Assembly: GCA_963662155.1 (NCBI GenBank)
Contig: OY759261.1
Location: 69,799,669 to 69,863,668, forward strand
Length of the DNA: 64,000 bases
Origin: Lamellibrachia columna
Lineage: Eukaryota; Annelida; Polychaeta; Sabellida; Siboglinidae
Direction of reading: 5' to 3'
How positions within the stretch are numbered: position 1 is the first letter of the stretch; every line of letters starts with the position of its first letter. The position numbers and the translations under genes are program-made. A model generated the notes under the pieces. The model saw only the letters and a program-made list of their open reading frames with translations, did not search any database and had not been told where the DNA came from. Below, in pieces: positions 25,340 through 40,146 of this stretch.

Positions 25340-26480
25340 GCAGTGGAGGTATTTAAGGGGAATTGGGTTATGGCCCCCCTTTGGCAATTTATTTCGCATG
25401 TAACCTATTTTGCCACTGCATGATAAACTAATATGCTACCAAGCTCCCCCCGACCCCCCCCCCCCCGACCTCCCCTTTACCAGATACGCCACTGACTACA
25501 TCTCATTGCTACGGGCGTCAACCCGACGTGGAATTCACCAGAGATGTCATTGTTTCTTCAGATACACGATCTACTAGGTCTCTTCAGTTTGCCTGCCATC
25601 ATTGTCACATCAGATGCCCGTATAATACGTCACCACGAACTATACCTGCGAACACTACACGCCTCCTGCATAATTGACCATCACTCATTCAATATCCGCT
25701 CTACTCCATTGTGGAACGCGCTCATCCAGAAAGCAGTCACAGTACCGTAGGAGCATTCCAGTGAGCCGCCCTCCGTGTCTTCAAGTCATTGTAGAAGTAC
25801 CCAAGCCCATTTTTTTAACACGGCTTATGCAGAAACATTTTTTTGCACCTATTTTCCCCTTACACAGGCTGAACACTCTATAGCAACATAACTGTTTGTT
25901 TGATCAGGGGCAAGGTATGGGGGGAGGAATTATTTACCCCGCTTTTGTGTGTAGTGAATTTAAATTGTCTAGCTGGCATTGTGCTTGTGCAGTCTTAATT
26001 AAGTATCTTTTTTCCCTTGTAAATTGTTATGCTGGAACATTATATTATAACAGCAACAAGGGTTTATTGGTTACAGTTTTATGGCTAACATGTACCAGTT
26101 TGTATTCTAAACTGATGTAGTTATCCAGACTATTTATTTCTGACAGTGCTGGAGGCACTTTACATTTAATGCGGTTTGCACATTGAATTACGTTGAAATA
26201 CGACCTCCAAATTAATTGAACGAATTGCCCATTTTCAACCTACATAGGAGTTGGGTTTTTCCACACAAACTAAGAAAGGGTTGCACGTCCCAGGTATTAA
26301 CCAAATACACCAGGGATTCATGGGTAATGGACCTGCTTAGGCATACGAATATGTAACAAATTATTACTTTTTAGCAGTAGATACACCTGACCACGTGTCA
26401 ACAAACATCCGATTCACAATTGGCGTCAGGAGATTGATTGACTTTCAGGCGTTGTGCAGTTTGTTGATATATGGCCATTA
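25340..26480. other. Partly duplicated stretch, no supported gene
   Basis: Sequence at 25340-25700 and 26270-26480 matches copy B (58690-59105 and 59310-59540). The 25970-26260 part is absent from copy B. A C-rich run (cccccccccccccc) lies at 25447-25470. A plus frame at 25544-25750 ends in STPLWNALIQKAVTVP, which faintly recalls LINE C-termini; I do not call it. Confidence 0.5.
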
Positions 26481-26486
26481 AAACAC

Positions 26487-26578
26487 CCATGGCGGTACCA
26501 GGTCTTTGGGACTGCCATGGCGGTACCAGGTCTTTGGGACTGCCATGGCGGTACCAGGTCCTTGGGACTGCTCGAAGC
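26487..26578. repeat. 28-bp repeat copy A, 3 units
   Basis: Units contain ccatggcggtaccaggtc and then (c/t)ttgggactg. Copy B has four units at 59545-59655. Each unit carries NcoI- and KpnI-like palindromes. Confidence 0.9.
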
Positions 26579-26614
26579 GTCTTACACTTCACCTCCTGGC
26601 AGACGACTTACTGG

Positions 26615-26750
26615 GAAGCATTTAGCCACGCTGCAATTACTGCGCGAAAACTATTCATCCACATAGCCACCTCTGTATATAGCCAGGTACTCATTTGGGT
26701 TATCTCGACTAAGAGTCGAATCAAACCACTACGCCACCGCGTCCCACAAC
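26615..26750 (-). mobile_element. tRNA-related SINE relic, copy A
   Basis: On the minus strand the sequence starts GACGCGGTGGCGTAGTGG, which contains an A-box-like TGGCGTAGTGG, the tRNA-type internal pol III promoter element. GTTTGATTCGACTC follows at once and resembles the B box (GGTTCGANTCC). The two boxes are abnormally close, as if the part between them had been deleted. A non-tRNA body then reads ataacccaaatgagtacctg. The copy-B version lies at 59695-59832. A tail and target duplication were not resolved. Confidence 0.45.
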
Positions 26751-26989
26751 TACAACTGCATTAACACTTTCTATAAGTAAATACGAATGATATCGTTGAT
26801 AGTTTGGTCCATGTTGCACACCATACGCAGAATTGGTAATTAAACTTATAACAATTGAATGGATGTCAGTCTAGGGCGCGTTGTTGCACTGTCTAGTTGT
26901 AATGATATTAGTATGACAGCTGAACTTTGTTATTGTATTACTGTAATTGCTGTAGTAAGATTAACCGAGCATATCAATGTTATCATGTG

Positions 26990-27065
26990 TACAAGTACCA
27001 TATGTACGAGTACCATGTGTACAAGTACCATGTGTACAAGTACCATGTGTACAAGTACCATGTGG
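26990..27065. repeat. 15-bp repeat copy A, 5 units
   Basis: Head-to-tail units of acaagtaccatgtgt. Copy B has three units at about 60068-60113. The flanks match closely in both copies. Confidence 0.95.
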
Positions 27066-27330
27066 CATTATCTGTACAACACCTCCGTCTTTCTGTTTTC
27101 AGCGATAGTTATGTGCAGCACTGCTGTCAAATAAGTAACTTTGATGAACCAAGAACGTGTTTTGCCTCGTCCACATATACAAGGCTGTAACCGATGCTCT
27201 GGTTAGCACTGTTTGGTCGGCCACCAGTTGCTAAGCCATCACACAGAGATATATATTATTACATTTGAATAGTGCATATTGATTACCCATATTTGTGTGA
27301 CATTTTAACAGCCCATTGCGCGCCATGTTT

Positions 27331-27561
27331 AAGAGTGGGAGACCAGCTACAGCTGTGTGGGAGACCAGCTACAGCTGTGTGGGAGACCAGCTACAGCTGT
27401 GTGGGAGACCAGCTACAGCTGTGTGGGAGACCAGCTACAGCTGTGTGGTAGACCAGCTACAGCTGTGTGGGAGACCAGCTACAGCTGTGTGGTAGACCAG
27501 CTACAGCTGTGTGGTAGACCAGCTACAGCTGTGTGGGAGACCAGCTACAGCTGTGTGGGAA
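27331..27561. repeat. 22-bp minisatellite copy A, about 10 units
   Basis: Units contain gaccagctacagctgtgtgg with a variable g/t before the next unit. Each has the palindrome ACAGCTGT (E-box CAGCTG). Copy B has about 21 units at 62837-63300, so the array doubled or halved after duplication. Confidence 0.95.
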
Positions 27562-27802
27562 CACTGTTAAAGTCCACAGTAATGTAACATCACTCATGGT
27601 TGTGTTGTTCTTTCTATGCAACAATAATGTACACAGTTTGTATATTCAATTGGCCGTATAATGAGCAATTACACACACAAACCCATAAGAGAGATTAGAT
27701 ACAGTGTTGACAGTTCGCGATAATTTCTGTCAGAAACCTGTCAGAAACAAGTTTCCGACAGTTTCTGATAATGTCGGGTCACAAATACCTTCCTGGCTGT
27801 GC

Positions 27803-27882
27803 CGCACGCGCACGCGTACGCGCACGCGAACAGGCACGCGCACAGGCACACGAACGCGCACACGCACACGCACACGCACATC
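27803..27882. repeat. CG-rich (CACGCG)n-like microsatellite, copy A
   Basis: Alternating purine-pyrimidine CG/CA hexanucleotides, prone to Z-DNA. The partner at 63545-63645 in copy B is longer. Flanking sequence repeats the motif CTGTCAGAAAC twice (27728-27750). Confidence 0.9.
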
Positions 27883-28516
27883 ATTGAAATTTATATTCGT
27901 TGCATGTACATTAATGCGTAGTTCACAGGTTGAATATAGGTCCGTGTAATTACTAACAAAACATGATCTTTCACAAAAAACGTTTTTGTTTTTGTAATCT
28001 TCACATAAAAGTCACTCTGTCAAGACACCCCACGCCACGCTTACACAGAAACCCCGCCCATAGAGCGTGACTTACTTTATGGATGGTTCCCAACAGCTAC
28101 AGTCGATCAGCTCGAATTAAACTGTTACGCGGAAACGCTATCATGCGGCTGTTAGCGAGTCGGGCGAGTTTATTGACGCCTACATCGCTATGCTCAAACA
28201 GGACTCATACATCATATTGGATTAAGGAAACTCTACTACGATCTCCAGTGGTTAACCTATATATATAATTGCAATAAATCAGTCTGTATGTATGTCGATA
28301 AAATTAACATATTTAATTTAATTGCTATGTATTTTCTAAAATATCAAGATGTGGAATACCACGATAGTAACACGGTTTGCATGGATGTTATTTTAAAACA
28401 ACCGAGATGTTATAAATACTGATATTATTCACGCCGTGTCGCAAAGTCCGCTAAACAGTCGTTCAACCAACCAATGAAAATCGTTGTCGTCTACATTCTC
28501 TTTAAGAGCAGACACA

Positions 28517-28665
28517 CAAATATCACTATGGCATTATATCACTATGGCAGTATATCACTATGGCAGTATATCACTATGGCAGTATATCACTATGGCAGTA
28601 TATCACTATGGCAGTATATCACTATGGCAGTATATCACTATGGCAGTATATCACTATGGCAGTAT
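28517..28665. repeat. 16-bp minisatellite, about 9 units
   Basis: Units of tatatcactatggcag. All three plus frames are open across it because the unit has no plus-strand stop; not a protein. The copy-B equivalent would lie beyond the right end of the window. Confidence 0.95.
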
Positions 28666-28947
28666 GCGTGTATTTATTATGTTACTTTCGTGATTGGATT
28701 AGCAACTATCCTTTCCCCTTTTTCCTTTGGACAGGGATTCCCACTAAGCTAAGTCATTCAGTGCGTTTGCCATTTCCTCGATATCGTTGAGGAAAAGCAA
28801 AACAACGTATCATTGGCCCTGGCGCGCACTTCCCTCGCAACAACCTACATATCCAGTTGTTATCTACTTATTTGAGAATTAGACATAACATATCAACTGT
28901 CTGTAACCGTGCGGGTCCACGGCGGTTATAGGCCCATGACAATCATA

Positions 28948-29055
28948 ATGGCGAAGATAATTATTGTCGCATTTGACGAAGCGCCGCCTCCCATGGACAC
29001 TCTAATAGATATGGAGACTGTATTTATAGAGCTAGAGGATCAGTTTCGGCCTTAA
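28948..29055 (+). CDS. Possible small ORF, 35 codons, unknown
   Basis: The frame starts MAKIIIVAFDEAPPPMD and continues with an acidic, non-repetitive sequence to QFRP and a stop. Composition is more protein-like than the surroundings (balanced third positions, no low complexity). It could be an exon remnant. No family is recognised and no splice sites are assigned. Confidence 0.15.
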   Translation: MAKIIIVAFDEAPPPMDTLIDMETVFIELEDQFRP

Positions 29056-29155
29056 ATTGAACAAAAATATCTTGTCCACATTTGTGCTATCAACAAATGC
29101 CAAAATTGTTACAAGCCAATATCCAAATCTGACTCTTAGTAGACCTATCCAAGCA

Positions 29156-29192
29156 TGGGCAGACTTGCCTCATGTCGGGGCAAGTCCGCCCA
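29156..29192. other. 14-bp stem hairpin with GGCGGACTTGCC motif
   Basis: The left arm TGGGCAGACTTGCC pairs with the right arm GGCAAGTCCGCCCA with one mismatch, around a 9-nt loop. The same arm sequence, TTGGCGGACTTGCC, recurs at about 30681-30694, and GAACTTGCCCC occurs near 29535. These may be inverted ends of an unrecognised element. Confidence 0.55.
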
Positions 29193-29984
29193 GGAGCCTG
29201 GCATGTTCGCCCCACACGTATTTTAAGCAGCAAATACACAAGAACAGTGCAGTTTTTTTATTTTTATGTCAAAAAACGTCATGTTTGTGACACACATTTG
29301 TTAGAAACTTAAAGTAATCACAAATTCTGTGGTTTCTATGAAATAAACCAGGCAAATAAAAAACAACGTTTGGCACTGCATCGGCTAGAAAATGGTGAAA
29401 TAAAATCTGGTTTCGTCACTTTTTTTACTAGAGAATAACACCAAACTGGACAATTGGAAGTCTTTATTAGAGTGCATGTTAGTGTGTTTATGTTAACAAG
29501 TGATCCTGAGCATTTTACATAAGATATCCTAGGGTCGAACTTGCCCCGTAGCACACAGGCGGACGTGCCGCAACACAGAGACATATTTGGTGGGGGGCAA
29601 CTAAATACCAATGACACTGGCTAGAACAACAACGCAAGGTCCAAACAATAGCTCTGATATAAGGGCCTTACTGAGCACTCTAAATGTCTAACCAATGCCA
29701 CTTATAAGTACTGAAATTTGATCGAAAAAAATACTTTCAGTCACCAAAATCAGTTTTCTAGTTCACAACTTTCCAGCCAGCAACTCGTGGACGTCAGTTT
29801 CCCGCTGAATCAGTGTTCGAAATGAGGGGGGTCCGGGGGTCCTGCCATGAGGCAAGAGGGGCATCCCATAAGAAAGAAAAATGTAAGCTTGGGGGTCCCG
29901 CATTTCATCGTAGTACCGATGTGAGTGCCCTTCCGCTGTTGCACCTGTTGCTGCGTGTGAGGCAACTCTGGTTCGTCTGTGCTA

Positions 29985-30125
29985 AAACTCAACGGTTTTC
30001 GCAGAACTCGACAGTTTTCGCAGAATTCGATCGATCTCGCAACAAGAACTCGACGGTTTTCGCAGAACTCGATCGAACTTGCAGTAAGAACTCGACAGCT
30101 TTCGCAGAACTTGTCGGTTTTTGCA
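29985..30125. repeat. 42-bp imperfect repeat
   Basis: Units contain (g)ttttcgcagaa(c/t)tcgatcga followed by an (a)agaactcgac(g/a)g end; about three copies. Forty-two is a multiple of three, so a frame (FAELDR-like heptads) stays open, but there is no gene around it. Confidence 0.75.
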
Positions 30126-32894
30126 GGACTCGACATATTGGTAGTTTGGCTGATTCATTCAGGTCACTCTATCGTCATTCAGTTAATCTCTGTTAAAACA
30201 TCTTAAATCATTCCGCTCATATCATTGATGAGAGTGTGTTCTGTGGTTAAGGGCGACATCTGTTGGGTGTCTGCAGTAATGCCACCAATGAGTGTCTAGT
30301 TGAGGTACATTTTACCTTGGTATTTTACTTCTCAGAATTACAGAGCACTGTATCTGCACTACTCCAGTAACAATGGCTTAGACCACAATTTATACTTTAG
30401 TCATTTATTCAGAGCGACTTACAACAAATGCATTCAATCTAAGTTGGTAAAATAACTACAGGTCGAAATAACTACAGGTCGAAATATGATAGTAAGCAAG
30501 TTTTTTTTTTACAAAAATAGGCGTTAATAGCCATTACAGTGCCTGAAAATAAGATATTTTGAGGGACACCAAGAGTCATTGGTCATTTCGAACACTGCGC
30601 TGTATGTAGCTTGATGGTCATGTGACTTAATCGTGTGACCGAAATTACTCAATTCTGCAACGGCACGGAATAAAAGCCGGTTGGCGGACTTGCCCTGGGG
30701 ACGGACTAGTCCCGGTCTCCCCCTTCGTGTTCCTTTACTGTAATATTTGCCACGGACAGAGGGGGATCTAAGACCCCCCGTCATGGCCTAGGGGGTTATT
30801 GAGATTGTGTTAATGCTAGTAGTGTGTTAATGCTAGTAGTGTGAATATGTAAAATAGAATTGACAGATATCTGATAAGGGCGGGCTACACATAGTTGAGA
30901 AAATTGTTGGACTCTCGGTAAGCCAATGGCTTCCTTGTCCACTTGTCATCTGGAACTTGTTGTTTGGTACGACAATCTTGTTAAATCTTGTTAAATGAAC
31001 GGCCACGACGCCGTGGCGTACACTAAAATATTTGTCAGATTTTAACCGTACAGTGAACCACCGTAGTGCACTGAAACACGACGGAGACTCAGCTGTCTGC
31101 AGGGAGCAATGATAGTCTAAACTAAATATGACTAATCAGTAAGATAAATGATCGATCACACAAGATTGTGATCGATTCCTTGATCGGAAGCATGAACAAA
31201 TCAATTGTCGATGAAATCTATTAATCGGGACAGCGTCAACTATGTATCTTTTTCGTTTATTATTACCAATCACCAATATTGCCTTCATAAAATCTGCAAA
31301 TGTGCATGATGTCTTTTGAATTTTGTTGAAGTGTAAAGCGCTTAGAGCAGTCTGAAGGACTATTTAAGAAGGTAGCTTTTTTATTTTATGTCCACTTTAC
31401 GAATTCTGACATTGTTATGAGCATATTTCAGTTGCTGTTTTATTCATATATAGGCTAAACAAGAAACTCTAATCAGGGTTTTTTCAGAGCAGTCAGTTAA
31501 TACTAATGATTAACCAATCGTTATATCCGATATTTATAATCCCCAATAGTATACGTCTTGTACAATTAGTATATGTCCAAACAAATCGACGTATTCCAGA
31601 GTTTTAAAAATATTATTGTACTGTCCGTGGTAGTGTCCAAGAATTGAAGGTTTAATTTTAAAAAGTTTACAGTCATCTTTTAAAATAATTTCTGCCTTTC
31701 TTGTATTACATTTATTTATTGAAATAACGTAAGAAAAATATGTCTATTTAAATAGCAGTTCTTTTTGTACTGTCAGTCACTGTACCTATCTGAACGGATC
31801 ACGACCTCTATGAGGCTTACAGCTGTCTTAGCCATATTCACCCATGGTGGTTTGTTGATGGTTGCAGGGACCAATCCCACCATCTTTCTCCCTACTTCTG
31901 CACCTACACAGAACTTGAAAAGCAGGTGCATACTTAACTTTTTATTTCCACCTATCCAACAACAATACATCAGACATACTCACAATCATACAAAGTCATT
32001 AAAGCAGTAATAACAGTATTCAACATATGAAAATACAACTGCAAGCATGACGACGAATTATGAATAATCTTTACAATATCTGGGGGTTGCAACAACATTA
32101 ACTAAATCAATACTACAAACACATAACATTCAAACCGATCAAATTGAATGCGTATATCATTCCTTGTGCTACAACAATTTCAACATGTTAACACACCTAA
32201 AAGAAAAGGATTTTAGCATGTTAAGCACTGACTTTCAATACATGCTAAATTGATATAAATGAGCGATTTTGTGATGTTTTTGTAATCGAACAGGCCACAC
32301 ATTGAATACCATTTATTAACAGTAGATAAGCCGACAACTTATTTCTTCATATGCCCTAAGGATGGGGTTATTGTGTTGATATGACGACAATGAAATCAAT
32401 ATTTACATATTATGTTATTCGTTAGTAAGAAACATGCAAAACAAAACAAAGACACAATTATCAAAACTAAGCATATATTAAAAAGTGTAAAACATGTTAA
32501 TATCTGGTATGTTATCTGTTTTCATCAATCACAGGAGAACACGTGTGGTATGACCTATACCTAGTTTTGGATTGTATCAGCAGGAATAGCTTCCCGTTCT
32601 TTTGCAACTGCCACAACACATCCAATCTACTTTCTCGCTTTATGGCAAAGAACATTGTCTTGCTAGAAGACAAATGCCTGCCCCTCAACATAAAGTGCCT
32701 TTGCAGAAGGGAAGGAAGCATGCGCTTTTAGAACACTCAGACATATTTGTCTTGCCTTGTGGTATTTTCAGGCGGTATCTTCACACCGATAGAGTCGGAC
32801 GGCCCGACAACCACGCATACACCCCATACCATCACCTCCATGCTTAATTAATAACATCTTAAGCATTCGTCTCAGCAACCACATTTATGTTAAT

Positions 32895-33062
<168 letters not shown>

Positions 33063-33094
33063 GTCTCCAGATGATGATGTTAACTTGTGAGAGT

Positions 33095-33220
33095 TCATGC
33101 GTTGTCGTCCGCTGTCGTCCCATAAGTCTTGTAGTGGTACACAAAGTACTCGAGCACGTACATGTAATGCGGCTCCAAATGGTGAAACGAGATGGCGTAG
33201 TCGCTGATACTTCGAACGGC
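33095..33220 (-). CDS. C1GALT1-like: C1GALT1-like gene 1, terminal coding exon
   Basis: The acceptor is ctactgacag|GCC at 33220 and the stop is TGA at 33095-33097. The exon encodes 41 residues, including [14 protein letters not shown] and [11 protein letters not shown]. These match the family's conserved C-terminal block (C/S-D-x-A-(I/V)-S-F-H-Y... MYELEYLVYHLRPYG in vertebrate enzymes). It starts in phase 0, exactly as the catalytic exon at 35868-36499 ends. The exon is far shorter than gene 2's terminal exon: it stops soon after the conserved block, without the Thr-rich tail. It lacks the two adjacent cysteines that vertebrate C1GALT1 has just before this block. Confidence 0.85.
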   Translation of the reverse strand, partial: AVRSISDYAISFHHLEPHYMYVLEYFVYHYKTYGTTADDNA

Positions 33221-33389
33221 CTGTCAGTAGAACATATTAATACGTTGTACGCATACAATAACCTGAGCTTGAACTAGCGTGAAGGCAAGACTTGTTTACT
33301 GGCAAAATTAGTAGAAATAATATAGGCAATTAGTCAGGAAACTAGAAAATATATGTAATGGCCACATAACGTTGTCAAGGATTTATCGG

Positions 33390-33390
<1 letters not shown>

Positions 33391-33462
<72 letters not shown>
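33391..33462. repeat. (TA)n tract, left flank of hAT-like insertion
   Basis: An AT dinucleotide tract broken once by TTAT. It abuts the left end of the 2.2-kb element. The matching tract on the right is 35666-35791, so the element split a larger AT microsatellite. Confidence 0.97.
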
Positions 33463-35793
<2,331 letters not shown>

Positions 35794-35867
35794 CATTATT
35801 GCTTGTTATTATTATGCTGCAAAACGAAAATAGTATTAAGAGAAAAAGTTTAATCTATCCAACGTAC

Positions 35868-36499
35868 CTGTATGGCGCCATTTCTGCCGTATTTATGGTC
35901 TTTTTCTAGAAAAGGGTGGAGTAGAGCCGGCGTTTGGTGAAACCGGCTGTGTCCCATCGAGTCCTTTGAATCATTTAGTGTTACTCCTAACATTTTCAAA
36001 CATTTTGCAATCTCGACGTCTTCAGGACCGAGGTCTTCTCGGCATAGACCCTTCTCTCTGTTAAAGAGCCTTCGCAGGGCCTCTCGGCTGAGCACGTAAC
36101 CTGCTCCTCCAGAATTAAAACCCCGAAATGGAAATTTGTGACCGAAGCAAACCGGCTGAGAAGTGTTTTCTGACGAGAGCAAATAACGGAGATTCTCTAA
36201 GATGACGTAGGTGTCGTCATCCGCCTTCATGAACCAATCAGTGTCGTTGTAATGATGCTTGTAGACGTAATCGAATGTTTTCATTGTTTTCATCGTCAAG
36301 TGACTTCTGCCCTCTGTCACGTTAATGTCAATCGTTGGAAATATGTCGTCTTTGTGGTCGCTCGCAAACAACACTTTATTGCAGTGACGTGTCCACGTGG
36401 CTTGCACGTGACGCGCTTTGGTGTACATTGTCTTTTTTGACGTCATCACCCAGCAGAGCACTCGCACGTCTTTGTAGAGCTGATTAGCGACCGAGTTAT
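35868..36499 (-). CDS. C1GALT1-like: C1GALT1-like gene 1, catalytic exon
   Basis: The product is a core-1 beta-1,3-galactosyltransferase-like enzyme (GT31 family), expected to move galactose from UDP-Gal to GalNAc-Ser/Thr in the Golgi. The acceptor is tattttcag|AT at 36500/36499 and the donor CAG|GTACGT at 35868/35867 is near perfect. The exon holds 632 bases: two to finish a codon, then 210 codons. Visible motifs in order are VRVLCWVMTS (the family's signature start), KARHVQATWTRHCNKVLF, DWFMKADDDTYV (the metal/UDP-binding DDD), CFGHKF, SGGAGYVLSREALRR and GPEDVEIAKCLKMLGV. The segment after HSRFHQTP is short and lacks the W-x-NYNY stretch seen in vertebrate C1GALT1 and partly in gene 2. The frame is intact. 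The likely first exon at 40147-40478 is frameshifted, so expression as a full Golgi enzyme is doubtful. Confidence 0.92.
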
Positions 36500-36754
36500 C
36501 TGAAAATATATTTTATCAAATGTATCTTTTTTGATACATAATGTGAATAAGAATGTACATTCAACTGTCAAACAAGTGCTAACAATGTGGTCCTTAGAAG
36601 ATTCACTGACAAAAATGGCACTGATATAAATAGATTCTGAACAGAATAAGGTTTTCTATAAAGAAATCAGAGATATAAAATTGCATTCATGATGGATGAA
36701 AGAGGTTGCCTCTTTATTATACTGATTATTAAGATAGTTGCAAAAAAAATGTAC

Positions 36755-36757
<3 letters not shown>

Positions 36758-36841
<84 letters not shown>
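36758..36841. repeat. (TA)n microsatellite
   Basis: About 84 bp of TA in the presumed first intron of gene 1, 260 bp upstream of the catalytic exon acceptor. Confidence 0.98.
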
Positions 36842-36847
<6 letters not shown>

Positions 36848-37084
36848 TCAATCGTTTTCCGAACACCTTTATAGCAGATGGCAATTCAATCCATGCTTGC
36901 TTATATGTATACTAAAGCGAAGATTTATTGTGAAATGGATCTTCTGTGCCGCCTAGGGATATTTATAAGATGCAAGAGACTAGCCAAGTACGGTGGTTAT
37001 TGTGTAGAAAGAAACGGACAAATAATGTGAGGAGCTTTACAACTGGCATTGCAATTAACAAGGTTTAAGTAGTTTAACACACAA

Positions 37085-37173
37085 CATAACAGGTAGCATG
37101 CTGACCCATAACAGGTAGCATGCTGACCCATAACAGGTAGCATGCTGACCCATAACAGGTAGCATGCTGACCC
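37085..37173. repeat. 22-bp repeat, 4 units
   Basis: Units contain ataacaggtagcatgctgac and then cc. They lie in the presumed first intron of gene 1. The units contain the SphI-like palindrome GCATGC. Confidence 0.93.
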
Positions 37174-37179
37174 ATCCAA

Positions 37180-39045
37180 GCTCAGTTGGACCAATTTGGG
37201 TTTTGTCTAGATCATTTAGAAGGAAACTGGTGATTTTGTGTTAGGTACACTGTCACCTAGATTTATATTTTATGGATAAAACATACATTTAAATAATTAT
37301 AAACTGGCATAAAATTAAATAGTATTATGGTCGAGGTAACACTTTCGATTTCCATATTGATATACATTTCTTGTCTGCCTATATATGAACTTTAACTTGG
37401 GCATTAACTTACTAATTATTTTGTCAGCCACGCCTTCTACAGTAATATATTGATATAGTTTAATGCATCAGTATTTGAGATGCCTATATCATGTCAGTGT
37501 ATTGCCAGCATATTGCACCTGAATGGATTTACAATGGTGTAGTTTGAACCGAAATGGTTTTACAATTCTTTCAAAGAAGTCTTTCGAGGTTCTCGGTATT
37601 ATCGCCCGATACAACACGGTCCGACTCGTCGGAGAACAAAAGACGTCTCAGCGAACTGCCGATAGTATCTCGTTGACATGTTTGATGTAAAGTAGGGAGT
37701 GGATAATTTACTATTGTGGTACAACAGGTGTAATAGTCGCTGGTTTAGAAATGGTTCAACAATTTCCACCGATTGCTGGCGCTCAACTAAATAGGACTGA
37801 AACTAGTATGTGGCAGATTTCTGAAGTTCTCGATCTTCTAGTTTCTGGGTCAGGATCCCGTGGTCTACCGTGTCAACATATTGGCCAAATATAGCATTTA
37901 CAAACGGAAATACTGAACGAATACACTGTTTCCTCTGATGTGTTGTTGACGGATCTATTCTACACCATTTGCTAATTTAACATTGAAACTAAAATCGCAT
38001 TATATATTTGCAACTGAAAGAAGAAAAAACAACCCCACATGCACAGTTAAACTTGTTGCGGTTATACTTTAAATGTCAGAGTGACTGTTGTGCTAACAGG
38101 AATCTGCCTGGTCCACATTAAGTATATTTTTTATATATAATCTCATTTACTGTATATTATGATCCGCCAAACAAACAACGTATTGTATTGCATATAACAG
38201 CTTTTATCAGGTTCCTGTCTTAAGTATTCTGTAAGATATGCCATATATGTATCGGTAGAAAAAGTTTGTTGATACCGGATTGATGTTGATATATGAACTT
38301 ATGGGCCTGAATATACACTGACCTGTAGTTATCAATATCAAATGATTTGTTTTATAAGTGTGCGTATCCTTGGTAGACCTAAGTTAATCCGCAGTGTCGC
38401 TGGACGACAAAGACACAAGAAGGTGGGGCCACACACCTATGGTATGTGTGATGTGCCATAGCTAATGAACTATGCTTGCCAGAAGGGTAACATTTCGCTT
38501 TGCTAATCTGGGTATTTACTAGTCTACTACTGTCAATTACCAAACTTCAACTCCACTAAAAAACGTGTATGCTGTCAACATGTACTGATTAATTGTGTGC
38601 GGATATGCCCCCAGGGTATGTGAGGACATGCCTCGCGTATTTCAGACCGCCTCCCAGCTTTTTGTCCCACCCCTCCATAATGAAACATGGGTTAGCTATA
38701 AAGATTATCGCCGTAGACGTAAGGCGTATATCATTATGGATATACGCCACGAGGAGTGGATGAGTAGGTAATGCTGTCTAACACGGACATACATCGAGGG
38801 GACTGTGATATGAATATTATATTTAAGTTCACTGTATTTAGAGTATTGTACAGTTTGTTGATGTCACGAGAGTGTTACCAGCCAAATAACACCACGAGTG
38901 CCGAGGGCACATGGCTAGTGACATTCACGTGATACTCAACATGCAGTATGTTATTCTCATTATATAAGAGCAAATTAACACTTGAGCATACGTTTTCATT
39001 GCCTACATTTGTAAGTATGCTGCCTCTGTATAATGCAATATTTAG
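37180..39045. other. Unique stretch, no supported gene
   Basis: AT-rich single-copy sequence in the presumed first intron of gene 1. No repeats, open frames or transposon ends were recognised. Confidence 0.5.
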
Positions 39046-39049
39046 GTAA

Positions 39050-39770
39050 TTAGCCCTGGTACAATTATGAATTTTTTTAACTTCGACAATACACAGTTTT
39101 ACATATTTTAAATCCCTGGCAAAATCTCGGATATGCGACAACATGTTCTGTGTTATCTAATATATGAAGCAAAGTGTATGCCTGTCTGTGTGTCTGTATG
39201 TCTGGCTGTCTGTCTGTATGTCTGGCTGTCTGGCTGTCTGCTGCGTCCTGTGCACGGCTGCATGCGCGGGTCGATCCGGACGAAACTTTCCCAGAGGCAC
39301 TTCTGACAAACATAGGGGTCGGGTGTGTAACCATCTTCATGGGCCCACGGGGGTTGGGGGTCAACATTTAGAAAAGGCTTTGGCGGAAGTTGCAACCAGG
39401 CATGGATTAATAGCAATTGTTAATTTTTTTAATTGAATTAACTCAATTTAATTAATAATGTTTCCAGAAAAGCTAATTAAATTAAATTAATTTACTTTAC
39501 CAAAAAGAGTTAATTTTATTTTATTGACAAATTCCCAATTAACTCTCAGTTTAATGTTCATTTAAAAGTTGATTTTACTGGATAGTTCAAAAATGGGGAG
39601 ATGTAAAGAAAGGTAACACGACATCAGTTTGGGATCTTTTTACCGTGTAAATTTAAATCAAAAGCACGCCAGTTCTAGTGATGCATAAAAATAGTATATA
39701 CATATTTAAATGCTAGTGTGTAAAGGTGAAACCTAATCATTTAGTATAAATATAAAAAAGTTGCATTGTA
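39050..39770. repeat. CTGT-rich AT-flanked block, copy B
   Basis: Partner of 300-1010, with the same GC-rich core and flanks and a slightly longer CTGT/CTGG run at 39180-39240. It joins directly to sequence that in copy A lies beyond the 35-bp array. Confidence 0.7.
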
Positions 39771-40146
39771 GCTGTCCATAATCGTCGCTTCCAAAAAAAA
39801 CACTGACCTGTATAATAATGTAAATCAGTGGAAAATACCTATGGCTGTATTTTCTCCTCCTGTAACGCCGGATAACTCAGCTAGTTTTATATAAGCTACA
39901 AAATCCAAACTAGTCAGCTAAGGGGTGGTCGCGTAGTTATCAAATTACAAAACCGTATAGCATTATGAATTGGAGGGCGGTGATTTGGTCTTCACAACGT
40001 TTCACGGGACAAACGAACTTTTTTATTGGCAATACGCGCATCTTCTGTCCTACGTGGCGTATTGAGGGGTTAGATGGTTGTCTGAACCAATGCTAAACAC
40101 TATTCGGTTTTTTGGATTTTGAGAACATATGCGACGACCCTAGTAC

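Larger units (their letters stand above)
28670..32890. other. Unique stretch between copy A and gene 1, no supported gene
   Basis: There is no partner in copy B within the window. Small items seen are as follows. A 35-codon plus frame at 28948-29055 begins MAKIIIVAFDEAPPPMD. A hairpin lies at 29156-29192. A 42-bp repeat lies at 29985-30125. A minus frame at 31773-31970 contains KMVGLVPATINKPPW and resembles nothing I can name. Any of these could be a fragment of a transposon or exon, but none is supported. Confidence 0.45.

Noticed and set aside
26711..26750. A functional tRNA gene on the minus strand
   Set aside because: A- and B-box-like motifs are present, but there is no room for anticodon arm and acceptor stem pairing; a SINE relic fits better.
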